64,000 nt of DNA, from positions 1 through 64,000 of the forward strand of contig JIBW01000003.1 in the NCBI GenBank assembly GCA_012970285.1. Reading direction: 5' to 3'. This document shows positions 31,533-41,199 of the stretch, in pieces; position 1 is the first letter of the stretch, and each line of letters starts with the position of its first letter. This DNA comes from Bacillaceae bacterium JMAK1. Its GTDB lineage: Bacteria; Bacillota; Bacilli; Bacillales; Marinococcaceae. The translations under genes were made by a program, and so were the position numbers. The notes beneath the pieces were generated by a model. The model worked only from the letters and a program-made list of their open reading frames with translations, made no database searches and was not told the DNA's origin.

Positions 31533-32152
31533 AAACCATTTCGGTGTCAGGGAAAACGATTGAAGAAGCGTTAGAAAATGGGCTTACACAACTAGACGTT
31601 AATCGTGAGCAAGTTAATTACGTGGAGATCCAGTCACCGACGAAAGGTTTTTTAGGTCTTTTTAGTAAGCCGGCAATACTTGAAATTACAGTAAAGCCGG
31701 ATCCGTTTAAAGAAGCCAAAACATTTTTAGAAGACGTACTAAAATCGATGAATGTAACATTGACAGTAACTGTCGAGAAACATAAGAGCCAAGAAGCGAC
31801 CTTTGATATTCAAGGAAAAGATGTCGGAGTAATTATTGGTAAACGTGGTCAAACATTGGAATCATTACAGTATTTGACAAACCTAGCTGCTAATCGATAC
31901 TCGTCGAAATACGTCAGAATAACGCTTGATGCAGAGAATTATCGCGAACGTAGACAACAAACGTTAGAGAACTTAGCATTACGTCTCGCCCATAAAGCGA
32001 AGAAAACGAAGCGAAAAGTTGTGCTCGAGCCTATGCAAGCGAAAGAGCGTAAGCTTATTCACCAAACGCTCCAACAAGACCGAGCGATTGAAACGATTTC
32101 AGATGGGAAAGAGCCTCATCGCCATGTTATTATTGCGCCTAAAGTTCGCTAG
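31529..32152 (+). CDS. jag: RNA-binding protein KhpB (Jag)
   Basis: A 207-residue protein with an N-terminal Jag domain (residues 1-50, [11 protein letters not shown]), a KH domain with [24 protein letters not shown], and a C-terminal R3H domain ending [11 protein letters not shown]. Members partner with KhpA and affect cell-wall growth and division. GTG 31529 overlaps the yidC stop, so the two are co-translated. Confidence 0.95.
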   Translation: MKTISVSGKTIEEALENGLTQLDVNREQVNYVEIQSPTKGFLGLFSKPAILEITVKPDPFKEAKTFLEDVLKSMNVTLTVTVEKHKSQEATFDIQGKDVGVIIGKRGQTLESLQYLTNLAANRYSSKYVRITLDAENYRERRQQTLENLALRLAHKAKKTKRKVVLEPMQAKERKLIHQTLQQDRAIETISDGKEPHRHVIIAPKVR

Positions 32153-32164
32153 TTATAACATTTC

Positions 32165-32206
32165 AAAAAAGACCACACCACTTTTTGGTATGGTCTTTTT
32201 TTTTTG
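32165..32206 (+). terminator. Terminator of the rnpA-yidC-jag unit
   Basis: Ten-base arms (32171-32180 with 32186-32195, one mismatch) followed by a long T-run. Confidence 0.9.
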
Positions 32207-32523
32207 CTTATCCAACTGTGATCACAAAGGTTAATCCGTTAAGCTTTCGCCCTACCTATCGAGAGCCCGCATTTAAGTATCATTGAGTCTGAAGCTCCTG
32301 GAATTCTGTCAATACTATAGTAATTGGCTAACAAAAGATCACCTCAGGACGAACGGCAATGTGTTGATATTGAGGAGTCTTATCCGATCGCAATCTTTGA
32401 CAGCAAAACTTAATGACTAATCGTAGCCTTATGACCCTTCCAATCAAGGTTCGTCAGAAGTAAATTCATTGAATATTCACAAGGAAGGCATCGGCGTTTA
32501 CGATGTCGACAAAATACTACACA
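32207..32523. other. Gene-free stretch before mnmE
   Basis: About 320 bases between the jag terminator and the DnaA-box group. I see no open frame of useful length with a ribosome site, no tRNA fold and no clear terminator. Nothing here is recognised. Confidence 0.5.
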
Positions 32524-32643
32524 TGGGGATAACTGCCACTAAAAGGAGGGAATCCCACATGTGGATAACTTAGTGTTGGAAAGTTGTCCACACAAGGATA
32601 GAGATTTGCTCGTTCCTATGGTATCCTAAGGAGATGTGAATAA
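32524..32643. other. DnaA-box cluster upstream of mnmE
   Basis: One exact box (TGTGGATAA, 32560-32568) and three one-mismatch boxes (32524-32532, 32584-32592, 32635-32643) lie in 120 bases just before mnmE, about 2.6 kb from the main origin cluster. A weak promoter-like pair (TTGGAA near 32576, TAGAGA near 32599) would place a box in its spacer. Function in mnmE control or DnaA titration is inference. Confidence 0.65.
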
Positions 32644-32668
32644 CTATATTTTCACGGAGGTGGAATCG

Positions 32669-34045
32669 ATGGAATTTGATACAATTGCAGCAATATCAAC
32701 GCCTCCTGGTGAAGGTGCAATTGCAATTATTCGAGTTAGTGGTGAACAAGCTTTAGAGATTGGCGATCGTTTGTATCGAGGGAAAAACAAGCTACAAGCC
32801 GTTGAATCTCATACAATTCATTATGGTCACCTGTACCAACCAGAACAAGAAGAAAAAATCGAGGAAGTGATGGTGAGTGTTCTTCGAGCACCTAGAACTT
32901 TTACTCGTGAAGATATGATTGAAATCAACGTACATGGCGGGGTCGTTTCCGCAGATCGTATATTACAGCTCGTATTAAGCCAAGGAGCAAGACTAGCTGA
33001 GCCTGGCGAATTTACGAAGCGTGCTTTTTTAAATGGGCGCATCGACTTGTCACAAGCAGAAGGCGTTATGGACATGATTCGTGCAAAGACCGACCGAGCC
33101 ATGAATGTTGCGATGCAACAAGTCGAAGGACGGTTAGCAGGTCAGATTAAGCGTCTACGACAACAATTGTTAGAAGGAATAGCAAGTGTTGAAGTGAATA
33201 TTGATTATCCAGAATATGACGCGGATGCAGTGACATTACAACATTTATTAGAGCAAATTCATGCAGTTGATCGTGAGATCGACCAACTTCTGCAAACAGC
33301 AAAACAAGGTCGTATTTTACGTGAAGGTCTCGCAACGGCGATTATTGGTCGCCCTAATGTCGGAAAATCTTCGCTACTAAACACACTCGTCCAAGATGCA
33401 AGGGCAATTGTAACAGATATTCCTGGAACCACTCGGGATGTTCTTGAAGAGTATGTCAACGTAAACGGTGTGCCGTTACGGTTAATTGATACTGCAGGAA
33501 TTAGAGAAACAGAAGATGTTGTCGAGCGAATTGGTGTGGAACGTTCACGTCAGGCATTACAAGATGCAGAGTTAATTTTACTCGTGTTTAATGCAAATGA
33601 ACCGTTAACAAAAGAAGATCAAGCATTAATTGAAGCGAGTCGTGGATTTGAGACGATTGTTGTTCTTAATAAAATGGATTTGGAACGCCGTCTTGATACA
33701 GAACAACTTGCTGAATGGATTGGAGACGTTCCTGTTATTACGACGTCATTCCTACAAGAAGAAGGAATTAGTGAGTTAGAACAAGCAATCAGTCAACGTT
33801 TTTTCCATGAAGGTGTCGAAGCAGTTGAGATGAACTACGTTTCAAATACACGGCACATTGCCTTGTTAAATCAAGCAAAAGCATCGATTGCTGAAGCCAA
33901 ATCAGCAGCAGAAGCAATGATGCCTGTAGACATGGTACAAATTGATGTAACAAGGGCTTGGGAGCAGCTCGGTGAAATCGTAGGTGAAACAGCGCCGGAT
34001 CAATTGATTGATCAGTTGTTCTCACAATTTTGTTTGGGGAAATAA
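32669..34045 (+). CDS. mnmE: tRNA modification GTPase MnmE
   Basis: With MnmG it adds the carboxymethylaminomethyl group to U34 of certain tRNAs. The 458-residue protein has an N-terminal folate-binding domain ([22 protein letters not shown]), a helical domain, and an inserted G domain with [25 protein letters not shown] and NKMD. It ends in CLGK, the conserved C-terminal motif with the catalytic cysteine region. ATG 32669 follows ACGGAGGTGG; the frame opens at a GTG 11 codons earlier without a ribosome site. Confidence 0.97.
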   Translation: MEFDTIAAISTPPGEGAIAIIRVSGEQALEIGDRLYRGKNKLQAVESHTIHYGHLYQPEQEEKIEEVMVSVLRAPRTFTREDMIEINVHGGVVSADRILQLVLSQGARLAEPGEFTKRAFLNGRIDLSQAEGVMDMIRAKTDRAMNVAMQQVEGRLAGQIKRLRQQLLEGIASVEVNIDYPEYDADAVTLQHLLEQIHAVDREIDQLLQTAKQGRILREGLATAIIGRPNVGKSSLLNTLVQDARAIVTDIPGTTRDVLEEYVNVNGVPLRLIDTAGIRETEDVVERIGVERSRQALQDAELILLVFNANEPLTKEDQALIEASRGFETIVVLNKMDLERRLDTEQLAEWIGDVPVITTSFLQEEGISELEQAISQRFFHEGVEAVEMNYVSNTRHIALLNQAKASIAEAKSAAEAMMPVDMVQIDVTRAWEQLGEIVGETAPDQLIDQLFSQFCLGK

Positions 34046-34059
34046 GGAGGTAGAGATCA

Positions 34060-35940
34060 GTGGCTTTTGAACAACAATATGATGTTGTCGTCATTGGTGC
34101 AGGGCACGCCGGCGTTGAAGCAGGGCTTGCAGCAGCACGAATGGGTGCATCAACATTAATGTTAACGTTGAATCTAGATGCAGTCGCTTATATGCCATGT
34201 AACCCTTCGGTTGGAGGACCTGCTAAGGGCATCGTCGTTCGCGAGATCGATGCTCTCGGCGGTGAAATGGCCAGAAATATTGATAAAACACACATTCAAA
34301 TGAGAATGTTAAATACCGGTAAGGGTCCTGCCGTACGTGCTCTTCGTGCACAGGCGGATAAGTTTGAGTATCAACATGAAATGAAGAATACCATTGAGAA
34401 CACGGAGAATTTAACGCTGCGTCAAGGGCTTGTAGAACGGTTAATCGTTGAAGATGGCGAATGTAAAGGTGTCGTCACGAACACGGGCGCACATTACCTT
34501 GCCAAGTCGGTCATCGTAACGACAGGAACGTATTTGCGAGGCAAAATCATTATCGGTGACCTTGCATATGAAAGTGGACCGAATAACATGCAGCCTTCGA
34601 TTCAGTTGTCGTATCACTTGCAAGAACTAGGGTTTGATATGGTTCGTTTTAAGACGGGGACGCCACCACGAATCAACGGAGACACAATTGATTACTCTAT
34701 GACAGAGATTCAACCGGGAGATGACATGCCACGAGCGTTTTCGTATGAGACGACAAAGTACATTACCGATCAATTGCCTTGTTGGCTTACGTATACGAAT
34801 TTAACGACGCACGGGTTGATTAACGACAACCTTACTCGTTCACCGATGTACTCTGGAATGATTGAAGGTACAGGTCCAAGGTATTGTCCATCAATTGAAG
34901 ATAAGATTGTTCGTTTTCATGATAAGGATAAGCACCAGATCTTCTTAGAGCCAGAAGGTCGGAATACGAATGAAGTCTACGTACAAGGACTCTCAACATC
35001 GTTACCTGAAGATGTTCAATACGACATGTTGAAGACAATTAAAGGGCTTGAAAATGCGCGGTTAATGCGTCCAGGTTACGCAATTGAGTACGATGCAATC
35101 GTACCGACACAACTGTGGCCAACACTTGAAACGAAAAAAATTAGCGGGTTGTTCACTGCGGGCCAAATTAATGGAACATCCGGTTATGAAGAAGCTGCAG
35201 GTCAAGGATTGATGGCAGGAATTAATGCTGCACGACGTGTTCAAGATAAAGAAGGAATTATTTTGGGCCGATCTGATGCCTATATCGGTGTGTTAATTGA
35301 TGATCTTGTTACTAAAGGAACAAATGAACCGTATCGTTTGTTAACATCAAGAGCAGAGTATCGTTTGTTGCTACGTCATGATAACGCGGACTTACGACTA
35401 ACAGACGTCGGTCATGAGATTGGTTTAATTTCCGATGAGCGTTTTGAACGTCTTCAAAATAAAAAAGAGCTCATTGCAAGTGAACGGAAACGACTGTCAA
35501 AAACAATTATTAAACCGAGTGAAGAAGTAGAAGTTGTCTTACAAAAGAAAGGTTCGACAACGATGAAAGAAGCATTATCTGCCGATCATCTGTTGAAGCG
35601 ACCACAACTTGCTTATGAAGATATCGAAGCAATTCTCGGAGTTAACGAAGCACTTGATTCAGACGTAAAAGAACAAGTTGAAATTCAAACGAAGTACGAA
35701 GGTTATATTAAAAAGCAACTTGAACAAGTCGATCGTCTCAAAAAGATGGAACGCAAGCGGATCCCTGATTGGATCGATTATGATGACATTCAAGGAATCG
35801 CAATGGAAGCTCGTCAAAAGCTTAAAGAAGTGCGTCCATTATCAGTCGGTCAAGCGTCTCGTGTTTCAGGTGTAAACCCTGCTGATATTTCAATTTTACT
35901 CGTTTATTTAGAGCAAGGAAGGCAAAAACGCACGTCGTAA
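34060..35940 (+). CDS. mnmG: tRNA uridine-5-carboxymethylaminomethyl modification enzyme MnmG (GidA)
   Basis: FAD-binding partner of MnmE. The 626-residue protein has the dinucleotide motif [19 protein letters not shown] at the N-terminus, [24 protein letters not shown], and the C-terminal helical domain that contacts MnmE. GTG 34060 has AAGGAGG upstream and lies 14 bases after mnmE. The mnmE-mnmG-rsmG order near oriC is conserved widely. Confidence 0.97.
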   Translation: MAFEQQYDVVVIGAGHAGVEAGLAAARMGASTLMLTLNLDAVAYMPCNPSVGGPAKGIVVREIDALGGEMARNIDKTHIQMRMLNTGKGPAVRALRAQADKFEYQHEMKNTIENTENLTLRQGLVERLIVEDGECKGVVTNTGAHYLAKSVIVTTGTYLRGKIIIGDLAYESGPNNMQPSIQLSYHLQELGFDMVRFKTGTPPRINGDTIDYSMTEIQPGDDMPRAFSYETTKYITDQLPCWLTYTNLTTHGLINDNLTRSPMYSGMIEGTGPRYCPSIEDKIVRFHDKDKHQIFLEPEGRNTNEVYVQGLSTSLPEDVQYDMLKTIKGLENARLMRPGYAIEYDAIVPTQLWPTLETKKISGLFTAGQINGTSGYEEAAGQGLMAGINAARRVQDKEGIILGRSDAYIGVLIDDLVTKGTNEPYRLLTSRAEYRLLLRHDNADLRLTDVGHEIGLISDERFERLQNKKELIASERKRLSKTIIKPSEEVEVVLQKKGSTTMKEALSADHLLKRPQLAYEDIEAILGVNEALDSDVKEQVEIQTKYEGYIKKQLEQVDRLKKMERKRIPDWIDYDDIQGIAMEARQKLKEVRPLSVGQASRVSGVNPADISILLVYLEQGRQKRTS

Positions 35941-35945
35941 CGAAG

Positions 35946-35977
35946 AGGCAGGCTGTATTGAACGGCCTGCCTGTTTT
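35946..35977 (+). terminator. Attenuator-like hairpin between mnmG and rsmG
   Basis: An 8-bp GC-rich stem (35946-35953 with 35965-35972) then GTTTTG, followed at once by the rsmG ribosome site. The T-run is short, so partial termination is likely. Confidence 0.6.
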
Positions 35978-35997
35978 GCCTAAAAAGGAGGATGTTT

Positions 35998-36711
35998 ATG
36001 AACCAGTGGAAAAAATGGTTAAAAGAACTTAATCTGACACTTTCAAAAGAACAAGAACAACAATTTGAGACGTATGCTCACGAACTTGTTGAATGGAATA
36101 AGAACGTGAACTTGACGAGAATTACCGAGGAAGAAGAAATTTATGAAAAGCATTTTTACGATTCACTGTTAGCGAGCCAATGTTATGAGTTTGACCAAGT
36201 CAAAACGATGATTGATGTGGGCGGTGGAGCAGGTTTTCCAGGAATGCCTTTAAAGATTGTTTATCCGCACATTCAGCTTACCGTACTTGATGCGTCAAAA
36301 AAACGCATTCAATTTCTTGAGCATTTGGCTGACGTGTTGAACATAGATGGCGTCTCATTTGTTCATGCGAGGGCAGAAGATGGTGCAAGAGACGTTAACC
36401 ATCGAGATCACTATGACGTTGCAATTGCCCGTGCAGTAGCGCGGATGCCGGTTCTTGCAGAATATTGTCTACCCTTTGTCAAACCACAAGGCGTATGGAT
36501 TGCATTGAAAGGCAAAGGCGGTACAGAAGAAGCAGATGAAGCACAAGAAGCCATTCGTTTATTGCAAGGCAGTGTAGCGGATCATCACTACTTTGAGTTG
36601 CCTTCAGAATCTAGTGAACGAAGAATTTATGTTGTCGGAAAAAAAGACGTAACGCCAAAAACCTACCCGCGTAAAGCCGGCACAATTACAAAAAAACCTC
36701 TTGGATTGTAA
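35998..36711 (+). CDS. rsmG: 16S rRNA m7G527 methyltransferase RsmG (GidB)
   Basis: Methylates G527 of 16S rRNA using SAM; loss gives low-level streptomycin resistance in many bacteria. The 237-residue protein has LVEWNKNVNLTRI at the N-terminal side, the SAM loop IDVGGGAGFPGMPLKI, LDASKKRIQFLE and RAVARM. ATG 35998 is six bases after AAGGAGG; the ATG at 35992 is too close to that site. The C-terminal 20 residues are basic. Confidence 0.96.
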   Translation: MNQWKKWLKELNLTLSKEQEQQFETYAHELVEWNKNVNLTRITEEEEIYEKHFYDSLLASQCYEFDQVKTMIDVGGGAGFPGMPLKIVYPHIQLTVLDASKKRIQFLEHLADVLNIDGVSFVHARAEDGARDVNHRDHYDVAIARAVARMPVLAEYCLPFVKPQGVWIALKGKGGTEEADEAQEAIRLLQGSVADHHYFELPSESSERRIYVVGKKDVTPKTYPRKAGTITKKPLGL

Positions 36712-36791
36712 TCGGTTCGACACAAAACGTGTGAACAATTTGAGTTTGCATGGTAAAATGAAATGAGATGAACAGCGTGAGGGGGGAGACG

Positions 36792-37664
36792 GTGAAAAGT
36801 TCTATTCAGCGTTTTTTCGGTTTTGGTGAAGAGTCTAAAAGCAGCGAAATAGAAATAAAGGAAGAGAAAGGGCACCATGAAGAGGTCCGTCTTATTCCAG
36901 TCACTGATATCGTACCGAATCCGTTCCAACCTCGTACGATTTTTGCAGACGAGAAGATTGAAGAGCTTGCAAGAACGATCCATACCCATGGAATCTTGCA
37001 ACCGATAGTTGTGCGAGAGCGAGAGGGCAAGTATGAACTCATTGCCGGTGAAAGACGTTGGCGTGCGGTACAATCATTAGAATGGACCGAAGTTCCGGCA
37101 CTCGTTAAAGAGTTTAACGATGCACAGACGGCATCACTTGCCTTGATTGAGAACTTACAGCGTGAAGAATTGACCGTCATTGAAGAAGCGAGGGCATATA
37201 AACAATTAATTGATTGGCATTCGCTTACTCAAGAAAGCCTTGCCCAACGATTAGGCAAAGGTCAATCGACGATTGCGAATAAATTGCGACTGTTGGCGCT
37301 GCCGGAATCAGTTCAACAAGCGCTATTAAACCGTCAGATTAGTGAGCGCCATGCCCGGGCACTCATCCGCTTAAAAGAAGAACCTGCTCTTCAAGAACAA
37401 TTACTTCAAGAAGTTGTGGAGCATGGTTACAATGTGAAGCAAACAGAAGAGGCCGCGGGTCGGTTACTTGAAGCAAAACAACCATCGGACGAGCCTAAGA
37501 AGAAACGCGCTCGAAAGCAACATTTTCCTAAAGATATGAGGATTGCCATGAATACGATTCGTGAATCACTTTCAATGGTTGAGAAATCTGGGATGAATGT
37601 TGATAGTTCTGAAGAGGAACACGATGAGTATTATCAATTTACGATCCGAATTCCCAAGAAGTAA
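36792..37664 (+). CDS. noc: Nucleoid occlusion protein Noc
   Basis: ParB-family protein that binds sites away from the terminus and blocks FtsZ assembly over the nucleoid. The 290-residue protein starts with an amphipathic segment ([14 protein letters not shown]) that in B. subtilis targets the membrane. It then has the CTP-binding [26 protein letters not shown] and a helix-turn-helix with [19 protein letters not shown], and ends [16 protein letters not shown] 36792 follows GGGGGGAG and gives the B. subtilis-like N-terminus. A perfect Noc-type site lies at 17906. Confidence 0.95.
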   Translation: MKSSIQRFFGFGEESKSSEIEIKEEKGHHEEVRLIPVTDIVPNPFQPRTIFADEKIEELARTIHTHGILQPIVVREREGKYELIAGERRWRAVQSLEWTEVPALVKEFNDAQTASLALIENLQREELTVIEEARAYKQLIDWHSLTQESLAQRLGKGQSTIANKLRLLALPESVQQALLNRQISERHARALIRLKEEPALQEQLLQEVVEHGYNVKQTEEAAGRLLEAKQPSDEPKKKRARKQHFPKDMRIAMNTIRESLSMVEKSGMNVDSSEEEHDEYYQFTIRIPKK

Positions 37665-37698
37665 TCTATCATTATCCGTAATGGTAGATTGCTTTTTT
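37663..37698 (+). terminator. Terminator of noc
   Basis: Twelve-base arms (37663-37674 with 37679-37690, one G-U) and a T-run, overlapping the noc stop codon. parA therefore likely has its own promoter; TAGAAT near 37747 is a possible -10. Confidence 0.85.
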
Positions 37699-37791
37699 GT
37701 TCGACTTGATCAGCGATTCGTTTCTTGCGCTTTTCTTTTACAATGCTAGAATAAAAGAAAAAGATCTCTTTTGTGGAGGGTGGTGGGCAGT

Positions 37792-38553
37792 TTGGCGAAG
37801 GTAATTGCGATTGCGAACCAAAAGGGCGGTGTTGGTAAGACAACAAGCTCGGTGAATCTGAGTGCTTGCCTTGCTTATATAGGAAAGCGCGTACTTCTTG
37901 TCGATATTGATCCCCAAGGAAATGCGACGAGTGGAACAGGGATTGAAAAAGGTGACCTTGATTATTGTGTCTACAATTTACTAGTAGATGACCATGATGT
38001 TCAAACGCTCATTCACCCGACAGTCGTTGAGAACTTATTCGTTATTCCAGCAACAATTCAATTGTCAGGAGCCGAAATTGAGCTCGTTCCGACAATTTCT
38101 CGGGAAGTTCGCTTAAAGAAGGGCTTGGCCCCTATTGCGAATGAATACGATTATATTATTGTTGATTGCCCACCATCATTAGGATTATTAACGATTAATG
38201 CACTTACTGCTGCTGACGCAGTGCTCATTCCTGTGCAGTGTGAATATTATGCTCTAGAAGGTTTAAGTCAGTTATTAAACACGGTACGCCTCGTGCAAAA
38301 GCATTTGAATTCTTCATTAGAAATCGAAGGTGTATTACTAACAATGCTTGATGCAAGAACGAATCTCGGTTTACAAGTAATTGAAGAAGTGAAGAAATAT
38401 TTTCAAGATAAGGTGTTTAAGACGATTGTGCCAAGAACAGTACGTTTAGGCGAAGCACCGAGCCATGGAATGCCGATTATTTTATATGATCCTAAGTCAC
38501 GTGGAGCCGATGTTTATTTAGAACTTGCAAAGGAAGTGGTTACCGGTGCCTAA
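37792..38553 (+). CDS. soj: Chromosome partitioning ATPase ParA (Soj)
   Basis: Deviant-Walker ATPase that works with Spo0J in origin segregation and regulates DnaA. The 253-residue protein opens IAIANQKGGVGKTTSSVNL, with DIDPQGNATSG, IVDCPPSLGLLTINAL and EAPSHGMPIILYDP. The start is a TTG (37792), chosen by similarity to the B. subtilis N-terminus; GTG codons at 37780 and 37783 are alternatives nearer the GGAGG site. The gene overlaps spo0J by 8 bases. Confidence 0.96.
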   Translation: MAKVIAIANQKGGVGKTTSSVNLSACLAYIGKRVLLVDIDPQGNATSGTGIEKGDLDYCVYNLLVDDHDVQTLIHPTVVENLFVIPATIQLSGAEIELVPTISREVRLKKGLAPIANEYDYIIVDCPPSLGLLTINALTAADAVLIPVQCEYYALEGLSQLLNTVRLVQKHLNSSLEIEGVLLTMLDARTNLGLQVIEEVKKYFQDKVFKTIVPRTVRLGEAPSHGMPIILYDPKSRGADVYLELAKEVVTGA

Positions 38554-39403
38554 AGGTCTGGGACGAGGTTTGCAGGCTCTTTTCCCAAATGAAGAACAAG
38601 ATGTAGATCACGAACAAGTCCAACGTGTTCCGATTAAGGAGTTACGAGCGAACCCTTATCAACCACGGTCGTCTTTTCATGATGAAACGCTTGAAGAATT
38701 GTCCCAATCGATTCGAGAACATGGTATTGTTCAACCATTGATCGTCCGTCAAGGAATTAAAGGGTATGATATTGTTGCTGGTGAACGAAGGTTTCGAGCA
38801 GCAAAGCGCTTGGACATGCAACAAGTTCCGGTCATCGTCAAGCAATTAAGCGATGAAGATATGATGGAGATTGCACTGATTGAGAACTTACAGCGAGAAG
38901 ATCTTAATCCTTTAGAGGAAGCAATTGCATATAAGAAACTAATTGAAAATCTTGGCATGACGCAGGAGAAATTAGGACAAAAAGTCGGGAAAAGTCGTCC
39001 CTACATTGCGAACCATATGCGTTTGCTCCAACTTCCAACGGGTGTTCAAGAACTCGTACGTGAACGCAAGCTTTCAATGGGGCATGGCCGGGCGTTGCTC
39101 GGGATGAATCTTAAAGAACATATTCAAGAAGCCGCTGCCATTGTCACGCGAGATGAATTAAATGTTCGGGATACAGAAAAGCTAGTACATGAATTTAATG
39201 ATCGTGGTACGATTGATAAACCCCTAGAAAAAGAACAAAAAAAGCCGTTTCACATCGAAAAAACGGAACGTGAGTTAGAAACGTTCTTTGGAACGTCTGT
39301 TACGATTAAAAAGGGGAAACATAAAGGAAAAATAGAAATCGAATTTCTCACTGACGATGATTTGTCGAGAATTCTTTCGTTACTCGGTGAGGAAAATGAT
39401 TAA
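38546..39403 (+). CDS. spo0J: Chromosome partitioning protein ParB (Spo0J)
   Basis: Binds parS sites and spreads as a CTP clamp to load SMC at the origin. The 285-residue protein begins PKGLGRGLQALFP, has IVAGERRFRAAKRL (CTP site), [17 protein letters not shown] and the helix-turn-helix LGQKVGKSRPYIANHMRLL, and ends with a dimerisation domain. GTG 38546 lies inside the soj end. I found no perfect parS within the gene, unlike in B. subtilis. Confidence 0.96.
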   Translation: MPKGLGRGLQALFPNEEQDVDHEQVQRVPIKELRANPYQPRSSFHDETLEELSQSIREHGIVQPLIVRQGIKGYDIVAGERRFRAAKRLDMQQVPVIVKQLSDEDMMEIALIENLQREDLNPLEEAIAYKKLIENLGMTQEKLGQKVGKSRPYIANHMRLLQLPTGVQELVRERKLSMGHGRALLGMNLKEHIQEAAAIVTRDELNVRDTEKLVHEFNDRGTIDKPLEKEQKKPFHIEKTERELETFFGTSVTIKKGKHKGKIEIEFLTDDDLSRILSLLGEEND

Positions 39404-39433
39404 CCATCGATCTCGATGGTTTCTTTTTTTTTT
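39402..39433 (+). terminator. Terminator of soj-spo0J
   Basis: Perfect 9-bp stem (39402-39410 with 39413-39421) followed by a long T-run. Confidence 0.88.
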
Positions 39434-39450
39434 AGAATGGAGAACATATT

Positions 39451-40155
39451 ATGGTACTTGTTGGGACGCTAATAAACGGTGCAGCCATCTTAGTCGGTTC
39501 ACTAATTGGATTAATGTTAAAGAAAATTCCAGAACGTATGAAAACAATCGTCATGCAAGCGCTTGGTTTGGCAATTGTTGTACTTGGTATAACGATGGCT
39601 CTTGAAGGTGAGCAGTTCTTAATAACGGTCGGTTGCTTAGTCATTGGCGCTATATTAGGGGAGTGGTGGCAGATTGAGCAACGTCTCAATGACGCTGGAG
39701 ATTGGATTGAACGAAAGGTCGGTCCAAAAGGCGGAGAGTCACAGTTTGCCAAAGGATTTGTAACGGCATCACTCGTCTATGTTGTTGGAGCAATGGCTGT
39801 TCTTGGAGCACTTGATAGTGGGCTGCGCCTTGACCATAGTTTGCTTTATACGAAGGCGATGCTTGATGGCTTTACAGCAGTGCTCTTTTCTTCAATATTT
39901 GGGATTGGTGTCCTCTTTTCACTCATACCAGTTGTCGTTTACCAAGGAGGAATTGCACTATTAGCAGGTCAAATTGACCGTGTTGTACCGGCTGAAATGC
40001 TGGATCATTTTATCGTTGAAATGACTGCAGTTGGTGGCATTATGATTATCGCAATCGGGCTTAGAATCCTAGGTTTGCTTCACATTAAAGTTGCGAATTT
40101 ACTACCAGCTCTACCGATTGTCTTTATTTGTGTGGCTGTCTTGCATTACGTATAA
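39451..40155 (+). CDS. DUF554 family membrane protein
   Basis: A 234-residue protein with about seven hydrophobic segments and the family start VGTLINGAAILVGSLIGLML, plus VLGITMAL and GAILGEWW. DUF554 proteins are putative transporters of unknown substrate, often found near spo0J in Bacillales. No good ribosome site is visible beyond GAATGGAGA. Nothing in the sequence shows a substrate. Confidence 0.85.
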   Translation: MVLVGTLINGAAILVGSLIGLMLKKIPERMKTIVMQALGLAIVVLGITMALEGEQFLITVGCLVIGAILGEWWQIEQRLNDAGDWIERKVGPKGGESQFAKGFVTASLVYVVGAMAVLGALDSGLRLDHSLLYTKAMLDGFTAVLFSSIFGIGVLFSLIPVVVYQGGIALLAGQIDRVVPAEMLDHFIVEMTAVGGIMIIAIGLRILGLLHIKVANLLPALPIVFICVAVLHYV

Positions 40156-40181
40156 AGAAATCATATTGATTTACTAAAGAG

Positions 40182-40216
40182 GTGACAGAAGATTTCTTCT
40201 AGAAATCTTCTGTCAC
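40182..40216. repeat. Perfect 15-bp inverted repeat
   Basis: Arms 40182-40196 and 40202-40216 (half-site GTGACAGAAGATTTC) with a five-base loop, 27 bases after the DUF554 stop. No T-run follows, so it is not a standard terminator; it could be an mRNA 3'-end structure or a binding site. Confidence 0.75.
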
Positions 40217-40237
40217 AACAGTGCTGGAACACTCATA

Positions 40238-40343
40238 TTGAAGATTGCTAGCAAGAGGCGTATACTACTAAATAGAACGACCGAGTGTCGTGATTTCACT
40301 AAGGGTTTTTGAACGGATAGCTCTCTTTGGAGAGTTATTTTTG
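40238..40343 (+). promoter_or_regulatory. Promoter and terminated leader before the yczE-like gene
   Basis: TTGAAG (40238-40243), 17 bases, TATACT (40261-40266). The predicted transcript has a small hairpin (ACGAC 40277-40281 with GTCGT 40287-40291) and then a terminator (40318-40325 with 40330-40337, then T-run) 38 bases before the next start codon. This looks like a cis-regulatory leader or a short RNA of about 70 bases. I do not recognise a known riboswitch class. Confidence 0.6.
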
Positions 40344-40380
40344 TTTTACGGTAAGGGGAATAGAGAAAGAAGGATTAGTT

Positions 40381-41064
40381 ATGGGGAAACTTATCGCAGA
40401 TTATTCGACGTATGGGAGAACATATTTCTTTAAACGTCTCGGTCTATTTTTAGTAGGGTTACTTGTCATGGCATTTGGAGGGAGTTTGATGATCCAATCA
40501 TCCATGGGAACAGCTACGTGGGACGTGTTACACATTGGATTGGCCAACTTAACGCCACTTAGTATTGGTGCTTGGGTTCAAATCATTGGAATTGTTATGA
40601 TTGCGATTGCTTGTTGGATGGAACGGGAGTGGCCACAAGTAGGAAGTATTTTAAACATTATTCTAGTTGGACTTTTTCTTGATATGTGGCTGCTATTACC
40701 GATTTCAGAGTGGGTGAGTGCAACTTGGCAGCTTATCATTCTGTTATTTATCGGTATTGTGCTAATCGGTTTAGGTTCAGGAATGTATGTGTCAACGCGT
40801 CTTGGTGCGGGACCTCGTGACGGTGTAACATTGGCGGTTGCGAAACGCTCAGGTTGGTCCATTCGTTCTGTACGAACTTTATTAGAAGGTTGTGCACTCC
40901 TTCTCGGTTGGTTAATTGGTGGACCTGTTGCGTTTGGTACGTTTTTATCGGTATTTCTAATCGGTCCAGTGATGCAATCGTCATTATTCTTTTGGCGAAA
41001 ACAAGTTGAAGGTTGGCAAGAACATGCAACATCGATTCGACAAGAAGCTACACCAATTGCCTAA
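40381..41064 (+). CDS. YczE/YyaS/YitT family integral membrane protein
   Basis: A 227-residue protein with five or more membrane segments; GGSLMIQSSMGTATWDVLHIGLA near residues 30-52 and GSGMYVSTRLGAGPRDGVTLAV near 122-145 are a repeated pattern typical of the YczE-like family. Function of the family is not established. ATG 40381 has AAGGA upstream. Expression may be controlled by the terminated leader just before it. Confidence 0.8.
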   Translation: MGKLIADYSTYGRTYFFKRLGLFLVGLLVMAFGGSLMIQSSMGTATWDVLHIGLANLTPLSIGAWVQIIGIVMIAIACWMEREWPQVGSILNIILVGLFLDMWLLLPISEWVSATWQLIILLFIGIVLIGLGSGMYVSTRLGAGPRDGVTLAVAKRSGWSIRSVRTLLEGCALLLGWLIGGPVAFGTFLSVFLIGPVMQSSLFFWRKQVEGWQEHATSIRQEATPIA

Positions 41065-41096
41065 CGACTACATATTTAGTGTAGTTGTTATCTTTT
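41063..41096 (+). terminator. Terminator of the yczE-like gene
   Basis: Ten-base arms (41063-41072 with 41080-41089, one G-U) followed by ATCTTTT. Confidence 0.75.
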
Positions 41097-41199
41097 ATTG
41101 AAAGCGCTAACAACACTATCCTTGCGGTAAAAAGGATGATAAACTAATAAAGGTGATTAAAATAATCTTACTTTTCGTAACTTTGGGAGTGATTTGGAA

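Noticed and set aside
32207-32523. Possible hidden gene or structured RNA before mnmE
   Set aside because: No open frame with start signals and no convincing stem series; kept only as a gene-free stretch.
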